Positions 1-7,844 of a stretch of DNA of 22,586 nucleotides are shown here, in pieces (the stretch's first letter is position 1; every line of letters begins with the position of its first letter). Both the position numbers and the translations under genes were made by a program. The notes under the pieces were generated by a model, which ran no database searches, was not told the origin of the DNA, and saw nothing but the letters and a program-made list of their open reading frames with translations. The stretch is from Candidatus Eiseniibacteriota bacterium. Lineage in GTDB: Bacteria; JAFGKV01. The stretch spans positions 1-22,586 of the forward strand of contig JALOPK010000058.1 in NCBI GenBank assembly GCA_025453925.1, given 5' to 3'.

Positions 1-63
1 TAGCGTCGTCCGGGAGGTGTCTTGATACTCACGGCCCGATGTGCCCACCCCGCAGCGTTGCGC

Positions 64-86
64 GCCCGCCGGATTACCCGGCGGGC
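64..86. terminator. Stem-loop upstream of the glycan operon
   Basis: A perfect 9-bp inverted repeat (GCCCGCCGG / CCGGCGGGC) with a 5-nt loop lies between the window edge and the first gene. It is followed by a short T-rich stretch (TTGTTT) about 8 nt downstream. It could terminate a gene lying off the left edge. The T-tract is weak and displaced, so it may equally be a dispersed hairpin repeat. Confidence 0.4.
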
Positions 87-159
87 ATCCGCCTTGTTTG
101 CGCCACGCATGCGGCGCGGCGCGGCCCGCGGATGAGGCCTCCGATCTCCCCGACACGAC

Positions 160-1680
160 ATGAGGACTCGGGACGATGACGCCATCGGGAGCCTCTGTGG
201 GCGGCTGGCGGGTTTGACCTCGCGGCAGGCAACAGGGCTGTTCGCCGGCGTGCTGGCGGTCTATCTCGCCGTGGCCGGGGGGCATCTCTACACGGCGGAT
301 GACTGGAGCCGTTTCCACGCCGCCCGTTCATTCCTCCTCCACCTTTCTCCGGAGCTTCCCGACCTCCCCCATGTCTACGGCGTGCCCGGGTCGGAAGGGC
401 GGGTCGTGAGCCACTTTCCGCCGGGGCTCTCGCTGGCCGTACTTCCGTTCCTCGCCGCCGGGCACGCTGCCGGACGGTTTGCGCCGGACCGCCAGGAATT
501 GCTGGAGCGGACGGCCTGCTCCGTGTTCAACCAGGTGGTGGTCGCGTGGCTCATCACGCTGCTCTACCGGCTCACCGGTCGCCTCTGCCACGCACACCGG
601 CAACGTCTTTTGCTGGTCCTGCTGGCGGCCTTCGGCACGCTGGCGTTTCCCTACGCAAAGCACTTCTGGGCCGAGCCGCTCCAGACCGCGCTTCTCCTGG
701 GGGCACTGCTGCAACTGGGCGCCATGAGCGATGGAGACATTCGCGTGCGGCGCTACTTCCTGTTCTCCGCTTCCCTGGCGGGCGGGTTGCTGGTGAAGTA
801 TGAGACCATCGTGCCCGCGGCGGTCCTGATCGTGGGTCTGGCAGCCGTGGCGCGGCCCAGGGGAGCCGCACGGCTCATGGCGCTGGCGGCCCCGTGGTGC
901 GCCGCGGGGGTCGTGCTCGGGGCATACAATCTCTGGCGGTTCGGATCGGTGTTCGATCTGGGCTATGGCGGCCTCGTGCTTCCCGGGCCGGCTGGCGCCG
1001 CCAAGGCAGCGGTCCTCGGCCCGTCGTCCATGCTGAAGCGACTGCTGCTGCTCCTCCTCTCGCCCGGGCAGGGTCTTTTCGTGTTCGTCCCGTTGGCCGC
1101 CGTCGCCTTCGTCCGCGCCCTCACGCCGTCTCCCGACAGGGTGCTGAACATCGGCTACGCGGCCGCGTTCGCTTTGCTCCTCCTGTACGTCGCATTGGAC
1201 AGGTCGTCGACCTGGTGCTGGGGGCCCCGCTATCTGTTTCCCTCGATGATTCTGTGGTGGCCCGCTTTGGCCGGGCTGTCGCGCCGGTCCTGGCGGCGCT
1301 TGGCCCTGCCGGGCGCCCTGGGCGTGCTGATCGCGGTGCTCGGCGTGGTGGTGAACTTCCACGATGCCATCGAGGAGATCAAAACATCCCGGGGATTCGG
1401 GGGGTGGGAGTGGGTCGCCCACGTGCAGCGTGAGCCTGCGTTGAGCCCGGTTATCTGGCACGCCCGCCTCGTGGGACCGTATCTTTGGCGAACGGTGGAG
1501 GATGCGCGGAGGCCTCATGTCGCGGCGGCGGCCCCCGTGACCTGGCGGCATCGGCACATAGACGTGGTCTGGCTCGGCGTCTGGGCAGGGGGCGGGAGCC
1601 CGGCGGTGCTGGCGGTGCCGGCCGCCTTGCTCATTCTGGGTGTCCGCCGGCTGGCGGCATGCGGCGTGCAGGCGTCATGA
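160..1680 (+). CDS. GT-C type membrane glycosyltransferase (GT39/ArnT-like)
   Basis: A 506-residue polytopic membrane protein. After a short Arg/Asp-rich cytoplasmic tail, the first membrane helix (about residues 26-42) leads into TADDW, with D47-D48 in the position of the acidic catalytic pair of GT-C glycosyltransferases. A conserved-looking loop follows (GRVVSHFPPGLSL, about residues 80-92). A late WGPRYL motif (residues 354-359) precedes another helix, as in ArnT/GT39-like enzymes. By family, it would transfer a sugar from a polyprenyl-phosphate donor on the outer face of the inner membrane; donor and acceptor cannot be read from the sequence. It is the first gene of the operon and its stop overlaps the next start (ATGA). 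No clear Shine-Dalgarno precedes the ATG, which is the first plausible start before the hydrophobic segment. Confidence 0.8.
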   Translation: MRTRDDDAIGSLCGRLAGLTSRQATGLFAGVLAVYLAVAGGHLYTADDWSRFHAARSFLLHLSPELPDLPHVYGVPGSEGRVVSHFPPGLSLAVLPFLAAGHAAGRFAPDRQELLERTACSVFNQVVVAWLITLLYRLTGRLCHAHRQRLLLVLLAAFGTLAFPYAKHFWAEPLQTALLLGALLQLGAMSDGDIRVRRYFLFSASLAGGLLVKYETIVPAAVLIVGLAAVARPRGAARLMALAAPWCAAGVVLGAYNLWRFGSVFDLGYGGLVLPGPAGAAKAAVLGPSSMLKRLLLLLLSPGQGLFVFVPLAAVAFVRALTPSPDRVLNIGYAAAFALLLLYVALDRSSTWCWGPRYLFPSMILWWPALAGLSRRSWRRLALPGALGVLIAVLGVVVNFHDAIEEIKTSRGFGGWEWVAHVQREPALSPVIWHARLVGPYLWRTVEDARRPHVAAAAPVTWRHRHIDVVWLGVWAGGGSPAVLAVPAALLILGVRRLAACGVQAS

Positions 1681-3185
1681 GAGATCGAGGTCTTTTCCGG
1701 CTGCTCGTGTTGCTGTCGGCGGCGGGCGTGACGGCGCATTGCCTGATCCTCGCCCGCTACACCGTCGACGACGCGTTCATCAGTTTCCGCTACGCCCGCA
1801 ACCTGGCGGCGGGAAACGGGCTGGTGTTCAACCCCGGCGAGCGGGTCGAAGGGTACACCAACTTCCTCTGGACCGTGCTCCACGCACTCTGGCTGCGGGT
1901 CGGGGGAGAGCCGGAGCTCCTCGCCAAGGTCCTGGGCATCGGGAGTGCGCTGGGGTCCACTGTCCTCATCGCCGCGCTGGGGCGGCTCTGGGCCCACCCG
2001 CCCACGCCTCTGGCCGCCTTCGGGTGCATCTTCTGGGCCTCGGCGGGGGCCGTGGCCATCACGGCGGTGAACGGCCTCGAGACACAGATGTTCACCTTCA
2101 TGGTCACCCTTGGGATCTACCTGTACGCGGGGGCCGGCGGGAGCATCAGGCGGCTGGCGGCCGCGGTGATTGCCCTGGCGCTTTCGACCCTCATGCGGCC
2201 GGACGGGTGGCTGGCGCTGGCCGTCACCCTCGCCCATTACCACGGGGGGCACAGGCGACGCGCGTCACTCATGCCACTGGCCGTTGCCGCGATGGTGGCG
2301 GGACCGCATGTCCTGTGGCGGCTCGCCTACTATGGATCGCTGGTGCCCAACACGTTCGGCGCCAAGACCGGCGGCGGTCTCATGCAGACGATCAAGGGTG
2401 TCGAATATGTGAAGAACTTCGTGAACGAATACGGAAAGGCGGCGTTCTTCTTCCTGGCGGCACTCCCCCTGCTTCGATGGCCCTTGGACCGCGCGCGTAG
2501 CCACGCCCTCGTCATGCTCGCCGCCTTCTTTGCCTACGTGGTCGCTGCCGGGGGAGACTGGATTCCCCACTACCGGTTTCTTGTGCCCATCATGCCGCTC
2601 ATCGCCGTAGCGCTGCAGGACGGGCTGCTCACCGTGCGCGCTTCCCTTCCCCGTGACCACGGCGCGCGATGGATCATCGCGTCGGCGGGGGTCTGGGTCT
2701 TCATCGGCGTCATCACCTTCGACATCGCCAACCAGACCCGCTATCTCAAGATGCACACCGATATGTGGGCCGACGGATACCGTCACGCCCACCGTCGTGT
2801 AGGGTCCTGGCTCCGGGACCATGCCGCTCCGTCGGAGACCGTGGCCCTGATGGACATCGGCATCATCGGCTACGTGTCCGGCATGCGGGTCATCGACATC
2901 ACGGGGCTGACCGATCCCCATGTTGCCGCCGCGCCGGGGGGATGGCTCAAGAAGGAGTATTCGCTCGACTACCTTTTCGGCCGTGCACCCGAGTACTTCG
3001 TTCTGGTGAGTGCCGCTGACTATCCAAGAGAGGCATTTGGCTCCAGCTTCCCGATCGATGGCGCGATCTTCCGGGATCCCCGCCTTCTCCGGGACTATCG
3101 GTTTCTGTTCAGTGAGGATGCGTACGTGAGCCGTCGGCCCCACCTCTCCGGCTACTACCTGCTGGTGTTCAAGAGGAAGGCATGA
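1677..3185 (+). CDS. GT-C glycosyltransferase, AftB-like
   Basis: A 502-residue multi-spanning protein. The ATG at 1677 overlaps the upstream stop as ATGA; the frame is open further upstream to 1485, but that stretch is the out-of-frame end of the previous gene. A first helix (about residues 7-26) is followed by the signature block YTVDDAFISFRYARN (residues 29-43) with D31-D32 as the probable catalytic pair, then NPGERVEGYTNFLW (residues 52-65). This block is typical of the AftB-like arabinofuranosyltransferase family and related uncharacterised GT-C enzymes. The last third is less hydrophobic and contains DIGIIGYVSGMRVIDITGL, a segment that recurs in these proteins and is probably periplasmic. 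It likely adds a sugar to a lipid-linked or surface glycan alongside its neighbours. The sugar specificity is unknown; the family assignment is fairly secure. Confidence 0.82.
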   Translation: MRDRGLFRLLVLLSAAGVTAHCLILARYTVDDAFISFRYARNLAAGNGLVFNPGERVEGYTNFLWTVLHALWLRVGGEPELLAKVLGIGSALGSTVLIAALGRLWAHPPTPLAAFGCIFWASAGAVAITAVNGLETQMFTFMVTLGIYLYAGAGGSIRRLAAAVIALALSTLMRPDGWLALAVTLAHYHGGHRRRASLMPLAVAAMVAGPHVLWRLAYYGSLVPNTFGAKTGGGLMQTIKGVEYVKNFVNEYGKAAFFFLAALPLLRWPLDRARSHALVMLAAFFAYVVAAGGDWIPHYRFLVPIMPLIAVALQDGLLTVRASLPRDHGARWIIASAGVWVFIGVITFDIANQTRYLKMHTDMWADGYRHAHRRVGSWLRDHAAPSETVALMDIGIIGYVSGMRVIDITGLTDPHVAAAPGGWLKKEYSLDYLFGRAPEYFVLVSAADYPREAFGSSFPIDGAIFRDPRLLRDYRFLFSEDAYVSRRPHLSGYYLLVFKRKA

Positions 3186-4636
3186 GCGCGCCCGCCCCCG
3201 GCAGGATCCCCTCCAGCCTGTTCCAACGATCTGTCCGCGGCGCGCAGATCATCACCCTCACCACGGTGGCCTCCGCGCTGGCACAGTTGGCATCCCAGGT
3301 CATCCTGATGCGCATCATGAGTCCGGAGGATTTCGGCGCCGCCGCATACATCGTGGTCATCATCGGCACGTTCAAGCTCTTCACCTCCCTGCAACCCGCC
3401 CGGATCATCATCCAGCGCCCCGGGAATGTGGAGCGAATCGCCGATTGCGCCTTCGCCACCGAACTCTGCCTGTCCGGTCTCGCCTTTGTCGCCGCGGTGC
3501 TTCTCGCAGGACCGATCATGCGCGGAACCCACGAGTGGTTCTTCGAGCGGGAACTCCAGGTGGCTGCCGCCGGACTGCTGGCGGGGCCGTTTCTGCTGCC
3601 CAAGGTGCTTATGGAGAAGCGGCTCGATTTTCTGCGTTCGAGTCTGGTCACGTTCACCGAAGTCGTGGTTGCCATCGGGGTACAGATCGTCCTGGCTCTG
3701 GCGGGGATGCGCTTGTGGGCGCTGATCCTGGGAACCCTTGCCGGGCAAGTGGGCTCCGCGCTGCTGGCATGGATCATGGCGCCCTACCGGCCCAGCGCGC
3801 GTTTCGACCGCGCGGTCATACGGGAGATTGCCATGTTCGGACTCCCGCTGGCCGCCGGAGGGGCGCTGGCGTACTTCTACTGGAGCGTGGACGGGGTCAT
3901 CGTCAAGCTGATCCTCGGGACGGCCGCCTTGGGGTTCTACAGCAAGGCGTTCCGGCTTCCCCACTACGGCTTCAGGATCCAGACAGCGCTCAGCACCATG
4001 GTCTATCCCGCCTTCTCGTCCATCAGGGACAAGGAGCATCTGTGCCGGGCCTACGGGCACGCCATTCGCTATTCGTCCTACCTCCTTTTGCTCCCCGTGG
4101 CCATGGTGATCGCCTGCGGGACGGAGATCGTCGTGGCGCTGTTCGGCCCCAAGTGGCTGCCCATCACCATCCCGTTCAAGATCTTCATGGTGCTGGTGGC
4201 GATCCGGGGGACGTTCAACCATTGGGTCGATCTCTACATCTCCCGCGGAAGGACGAGACTGGTCACGCTACTGTCGGCGGTAAACGCCATGTGTATCGTC
4301 TCCCTCGGATACGCGGGTGTGCGCGCCGCGGGGATCATCGGCATGGCCTCGGCGGTGTTCCTGACGATCTGTTCCACTATTCTGGTCGCGGTGCTGATCG
4401 TCCATCGGGAGTATCCGGTGCGGTTCTGGTCGCTGCTGCGCCCGGCCGTTCTGTCGGCGGGGTCGTCGGCGATTCTTGGCTTCGCCTGCAGGCCGCTGTT
4501 CCCCCCCCTCTCGTTCGGTCTCGCTTTGGACCTGGCATTCATGTCCGCGGTGTACGCGGCCGGGCTCTTCGCCCTCGACCGTGACAATGTCCGCACGCTG
4601 TGGGGCGCGGCGTGGGAACGGTTCGGCTCGAGATGA
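3182..4636 (+). CDS. Oligosaccharide flippase, Wzx/MOP superfamily
   Basis: A 484-residue protein with 12-14 hydrophobic segments running its whole length. The N-terminus resembles WzxC/polysaccharide-synthesis family flippases: a helix starting near TLTTVASALAQLASQ, then MRIMSPEDFGAAAY, and a late LFGPKWLPITIPFKI block characteristic of the oligosaccharide flippase family. Such proteins move undecaprenyl-linked oligosaccharides from the cytoplasmic to the periplasmic face of the inner membrane. This matches neighbouring GT-C enzymes that use lipid-linked sugars on the outer face. The start overlaps the upstream stop as ATGA, and the stop overlaps the radical SAM start in the same way, so all three are probably translated together. 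Length is normal for the family and nothing looks broken. Confidence 0.85.
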   Translation: MSAPAPGRIPSSLFQRSVRGAQIITLTTVASALAQLASQVILMRIMSPEDFGAAAYIVVIIGTFKLFTSLQPARIIIQRPGNVERIADCAFATELCLSGLAFVAAVLLAGPIMRGTHEWFFERELQVAAAGLLAGPFLLPKVLMEKRLDFLRSSLVTFTEVVVAIGVQIVLALAGMRLWALILGTLAGQVGSALLAWIMAPYRPSARFDRAVIREIAMFGLPLAAGGALAYFYWSVDGVIVKLILGTAALGFYSKAFRLPHYGFRIQTALSTMVYPAFSSIRDKEHLCRAYGHAIRYSSYLLLLPVAMVIACGTEIVVALFGPKWLPITIPFKIFMVLVAIRGTFNHWVDLYISRGRTRLVTLLSAVNAMCIVSLGYAGVRAAGIIGMASAVFLTICSTILVAVLIVHREYPVRFWSLLRPAVLSAGSSAILGFACRPLFPPLSFGLALDLAFMSAVYAAGLFALDRDNVRTLWGAAWERFGSR

Positions 4637-5571
4637 TTCGAGGCGGCGCCTGGACGACCGCGTCGTCGGCGGTGATCGGCGCGGTACGCCGCATGCCCGC
4701 CTCATCCCGCATGGAGATTCTGGCCCAGGCGGTCTCCAAGTCGTTGGCCATCTTGCCCGACATGCCGACCTGGATACAGATCGAGACCACCAACAGGTGC
4801 AATTTCTCGTGTGAGATGTGTCCGCGGAGCCTCCACAAACTGCCGGCGGAGGACATGCCGATGGAGCGGTTCTCCGCCATCATGGAACGGCTTCCCCTCC
4901 CTCCGGGAAGCCTGATCACGCTGTTCGGGCTGGGTGAGCCGCTCCTGCACGGCGACATCTTCACCATGGTCGAGGCGGTCCGTGGCCGCGGTTTCCGGGC
5001 AGCTTTCACCACCAACGGCGTGCTGCTTTCCGATGAGGTGAACGGGCGCATTATCGAGTCCGGCCTGGATTTTCTCAGGATCTCGGTGGATGACGACGGC
5101 TTCGGCGATTCGTCCGGTGCGCTGCACCGGGCGGCCCCGGCGGTCATCGAGCGCACCCGCCAGCTTGTCCGGCAACGGGCAGAGCGGCCCTGGCCTGAGA
5201 TCCTCTGGAACGTGGTCGCTTCCGCGGCATCGGCGCCGGCCATTCCCGGCGTCATCGACCGTGCCGCGGAGGTCGGCATCGACGGCGTCAACATCATCAA
5301 CCTTGTGCCGCGGTTCTCCTCACTGCGCCCGATCCCGGAGGATCGCCGCGTGATGCACTTCCGGGAGTGGCATCGCCGGGGCCATGCCCGGGGTATCAGG
5401 ATTCAGAGCACCTTCGGCGACCGGTTCGGCACCCGGCGGTTCTTCCACCACCGGGGCCTGGAATGTCCCCAGCTGCGAGACATCTGGCACGGCGAGCGTT
5501 TTGCGAGATTCCGCACCGCCTACCGCTCCTTCGCCACATGCAGAGATTGCCGCCTTCTCACGTGGCGCTGA
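4633..5571 (+). CDS. Radical SAM protein with truncated SPASM-like C-terminus
   Basis: A 312-residue soluble protein. The radical SAM cluster motif CNFSCEMC (C56, C60, C63) binds the [4Fe-4S] cluster that cleaves S-adenosylmethionine. It is followed by a GLGEPLL segment (the SAM-binding GGE-like motif) and TTNGVLL, both typical of the family. Near the C-terminus, C278 in LECPQLRDIW and C303/C306 in ATCRDC resemble what is left of a SPASM auxiliary-cluster domain, shorter than usual. SPASM proteins modify peptides, sugars or other small substrates; the substrate here is unknown. The start at 4633 is chosen because ATGA overlaps the flippase stop; an in-frame ATG at 4600 lies inside the flippase gene. 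Its place inside the glycan operon suggests modification of a sugar or lipid precursor, which is inference only. Confidence 0.85.
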   Translation: MIRGGAWTTASSAVIGAVRRMPASSRMEILAQAVSKSLAILPDMPTWIQIETTNRCNFSCEMCPRSLHKLPAEDMPMERFSAIMERLPLPPGSLITLFGLGEPLLHGDIFTMVEAVRGRGFRAAFTTNGVLLSDEVNGRIIESGLDFLRISVDDDGFGDSSGALHRAAPAVIERTRQLVRQRAERPWPEILWNVVASAASAPAIPGVIDRAAEVGIDGVNIINLVPRFSSLRPIPEDRRVMHFREWHRRGHARGIRIQSTFGDRFGTRRFFHHRGLECPQLRDIWHGERFARFRTAYRSFATCRDCRLLTWR

Positions 5572-7418
5572 CGACCCGGGCCCCGTTCGCCCTGGCCGGC
5601 GCGCTCGTGCTCGCCACTCTCGGGGCGGCCGTCGCAGGGGTGATGGCGCTGAGCGTACCGTGCCCCTGGGGCGCCGGCCGCTGCCTGCTCCCCTCCGACC
5701 CGGCGGCGTTGCCGACGCTCCGGTGGAGCGTGGCGTTGGTGGCGCTCCTCCACGGCCTTGTCATCCCCGGGTGGCTCCTGGGCACCGTCCTCCGGATCCC
5801 ACCCCCCATCCGGCTGGGCTTCGCGTTGCCGCTTTCGGGGGTGATCTGGGCCGTGTCGCGCACCGTGCTGCACGTGATGGGGGTGCCGCCGTCGGCCCTT
5901 GCCGCCGCGCTGTCTCTCGCCGCGGTTGACGCGCTCCTGCTGGCGAGCTGCCGCGACGGCATCCGGCTTCGCCCCTCCCGGGGCGAGGCGCTGGCGGCGC
6001 TGGCCGGCGTGGCGGTTCTGATGGTAATCGGTCCGGCTCGCATCGCGCTCCAGAGCCTAGACGGCGACGGCGTGGAGGCCTTGAGCTTCGCCGCGAGCCT
6101 GGACCATCGGCTCCTGCCGATGTGGGACCTGGAGAACGGGACGTGGGGCTTCTACCCCGCGTTCATGAGTTTCGCCTATCCGCTGCACCTCTCCCTTTCG
6201 CTTCTGGGCGAGAGCGAGGCCGCGGCGCGTTTGCCGCTCGTGCCGCTGACCGCCGGGCTGGCCGCTCTGGTGGCCTCGGAGCACCGGGGCCTCCTCCGGG
6301 GCGGGTTCATGCTGGCAGCCGTGGTGGTGGCGGCCACCTCCGGGCTCAACTACACCTACGAGCCCTATGCGGCGGACATCACCGAGCCCACGGTGACCGA
6401 CCTGTTCTTCACCGCGGGGCTTCTCTCCATGCTCTGGGCCTGGTTTCAGCGCAGGCTGGGGTTGTTCGCCCTCATGGCGGCCGTGGTCGTGACCGGACAG
6501 CCCGCGGGGCTGCCCTTCGCGCTCGTGCTCGTTGCCGGCGGCCTGCTGCGCCGTGACACCCGGGCTTTCTCGCTACGCGCCGCCGGGATCCTCGCCGCGG
6601 TGCTTCTGGCGCGAACCGCCGCTGATCGGGGCTACAACCCCGCGGGGGCGACCAAGTTCTCCGCCGCGACTTTCTTCGCGCATCACGCCGGCGCGCTGTC
6701 CCGGCATCTCGGCGCACGCACTGCCGCGACGCAGATCTGGGCGCTCCTCATCCAGACCTCGGGCGCGCCGCTGGTCTTCGCGGCGGCATTCGCCAGGGAT
6801 GTCCGCCACACGAAGTCCCGAACCGCGGTCTATTGCGCCCTCGCGGTCTACGTGCTCGCCGTCACGCTTTCACCCAAGCGTCATCCCCACTACCTGACGC
6901 CGATCGCCGCCATGATTCTGTTCTTGGTGCCCTCCGGAGTATCGCTGCCCCGACTGTGGCCACTGATGGTTGCGGGGGTCCTCTTGGGCGTGCTTCCGCC
7001 GAAGGGATGTCCGATCGACACCCGGGCAGCGGAGTTCGGGCGCGCGACCTGCACGGTGTTCCCTTCGATGCGGGAGGCGACCGAGAATGCCGACCTGCTC
7101 TACCGGGTATTGACGGTACCGCCCTGGCGGGACCATGAGCAATGGGGCATGGGCAAGCATGCCTGGGTGCTCTATTCGACCAGAGCCGAGACTCTGCCCT
7201 TGCGGCCGCCGGCGGGAGTGCACGTGCTATTCACCCACGAGCCCCGTTCGTGGGAGGGATTCGTGCCGGTTACCGACAATGGCCGCGGGTACGTGTATGA
7301 GTCGCCGGCAGGCTGGATGGAGAGCTGGAAGGCACAAGGCGGAACCACGCGGTGCTGGGGAGCGCTCCTGAAGGTCCCGGCGCTGTTGTGGGATCCGATC
7401 GCCCGGTGGAAACCGTGA
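5538..7418 (+). CDS. Large polytopic membrane protein, GT-C glycosyltransferase-like
   Basis: A 626-residue protein with about ten or more hydrophobic segments over its first 480 residues, followed by a roughly 140-residue less hydrophobic tail. Residues 175-177 (DGD) sit in a loop after the early helices, where GT-C enzymes carry acidic catalytic residues. A KRHPHYLTPIAAM block beginning at K447, just before a helix, resembles the late K/R-x-x-HYL-P motif of ArnT/GT39-type enzymes. I do not recognise a named family, so the glycosyltransferase call is by architecture and context. The ATG at 5538 overlaps the radical SAM gene by 34 nt; a GTG at 5562 would reduce this to 10 nt. Neither has a clear Shine-Dalgarno, so translation is probably coupled. 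It appears to be the last gene of the operon. Confidence 0.6.
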   Translation: MQRLPPSHVALTTRAPFALAGALVLATLGAAVAGVMALSVPCPWGAGRCLLPSDPAALPTLRWSVALVALLHGLVIPGWLLGTVLRIPPPIRLGFALPLSGVIWAVSRTVLHVMGVPPSALAAALSLAAVDALLLASCRDGIRLRPSRGEALAALAGVAVLMVIGPARIALQSLDGDGVEALSFAASLDHRLLPMWDLENGTWGFYPAFMSFAYPLHLSLSLLGESEAAARLPLVPLTAGLAALVASEHRGLLRGGFMLAAVVVAATSGLNYTYEPYAADITEPTVTDLFFTAGLLSMLWAWFQRRLGLFALMAAVVVTGQPAGLPFALVLVAGGLLRRDTRAFSLRAAGILAAVLLARTAADRGYNPAGATKFSAATFFAHHAGALSRHLGARTAATQIWALLIQTSGAPLVFAAAFARDVRHTKSRTAVYCALAVYVLAVTLSPKRHPHYLTPIAAMILFLVPSGVSLPRLWPLMVAGVLLGVLPPKGCPIDTRAAEFGRATCTVFPSMREATENADLLYRVLTVPPWRDHEQWGMGKHAWVLYSTRAETLPLRPPAGVHVLFTHEPRSWEGFVPVTDNGRGYVYESPAGWMESWKAQGGTTRCWGALLKVPALLWDPIARWKP

Positions 7419-7527
7419 GAATGGGAAGGGTTCGAGCATTTGCCCGATTCTTCGAAGTCTCGACGGGCCAGGGAAGAAGTGCGGTCGAGAGGGAGGAGGG
7501 AACGGGCACGAGTGCAGGGGCACGTAC

Positions 7528-7555
7528 GGGAACGGGGGCGGGCGCGGGTACGGGG
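7528..7555 (+). repeat. G-quadruplex-type G-rich tract
   Basis: Five G-runs of 3-5 bases separated by loops of 1-3 nt (AAC, C, CGC, TAC). This satisfies the G3+N1-7 consensus on the plus strand. It directly abuts the left end of the 153-bp repeat, as a similar tract does near the second copy. Confidence 0.6.
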
Positions 7556-7704
7556 TCCCGCTTGCGGAGCGCGGAGCGCGGGACACGCACTTCGAGTGCT
7601 CGGAGAGGCTGTAGCCCCGGCGCTCTGCGCCGGGTGGATGCGCACGACACAGAGCGGCTTAGCGGCAGGGCACATTAAGGGATTCGTACTCCCGCCCACG
7701 AAGA
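7552..7704 (+). repeat. Dispersed ~153-bp repeat, copy 1
   Basis: Aligns by eye to 22433-22586 over its full length in the same orientation, with about 90% identity and one 1-nt indel. It contains GTAG (7611-7614) immediately followed by a perfect 8-bp hairpin CCCGGCGC-TCT-GCGCCGGG (7616-7634). GTAG plus hairpin is the layout of REP sequences mobilised by RAYT (TnpA_REP) enzymes. No protein-coding potential is evident: the two copies differ by substitutions spread without codon bias. Confidence 0.85.
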
Positions 7705-7844
7705 GCCTGAGGGCGCTTCGGTGGAAATCCGAAGCAAGGGGTACGGGTACGCGTACGGGAACGTGTGTGGTAACGTGTACGGGAACGGGGAGGTCGACAT
7801 GATTCGGAGGAGAGCAGTAAGGAGGCTGAGAATGAGGCGAAGCA

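Larger units (their letters stand above)
7419..7844. other. Intergenic region carrying a dispersed repeat and G-rich hexamer tracts
   Basis: No gene is supported in this 426-bp gap. It contains a G-rich tract, one copy of a ~153-bp repeat found again at the right end of the window, and then a degenerate GGGTAC/GTACGG hexamer stretch (about 7737-7792). Any promoter for the ABC operon should lie in the last 100 bp, but no convincing -35/-10 pair is visible. Confidence 0.6.

Noticed and set aside
1485-1676. Longer N-terminus for the AftB-like glycosyltransferase
   Set aside because: The extra residues are Gly/Arg/Ala-rich and overlap the previous gene. The ATGA overlap at 1677 followed by a membrane helix is a better start.
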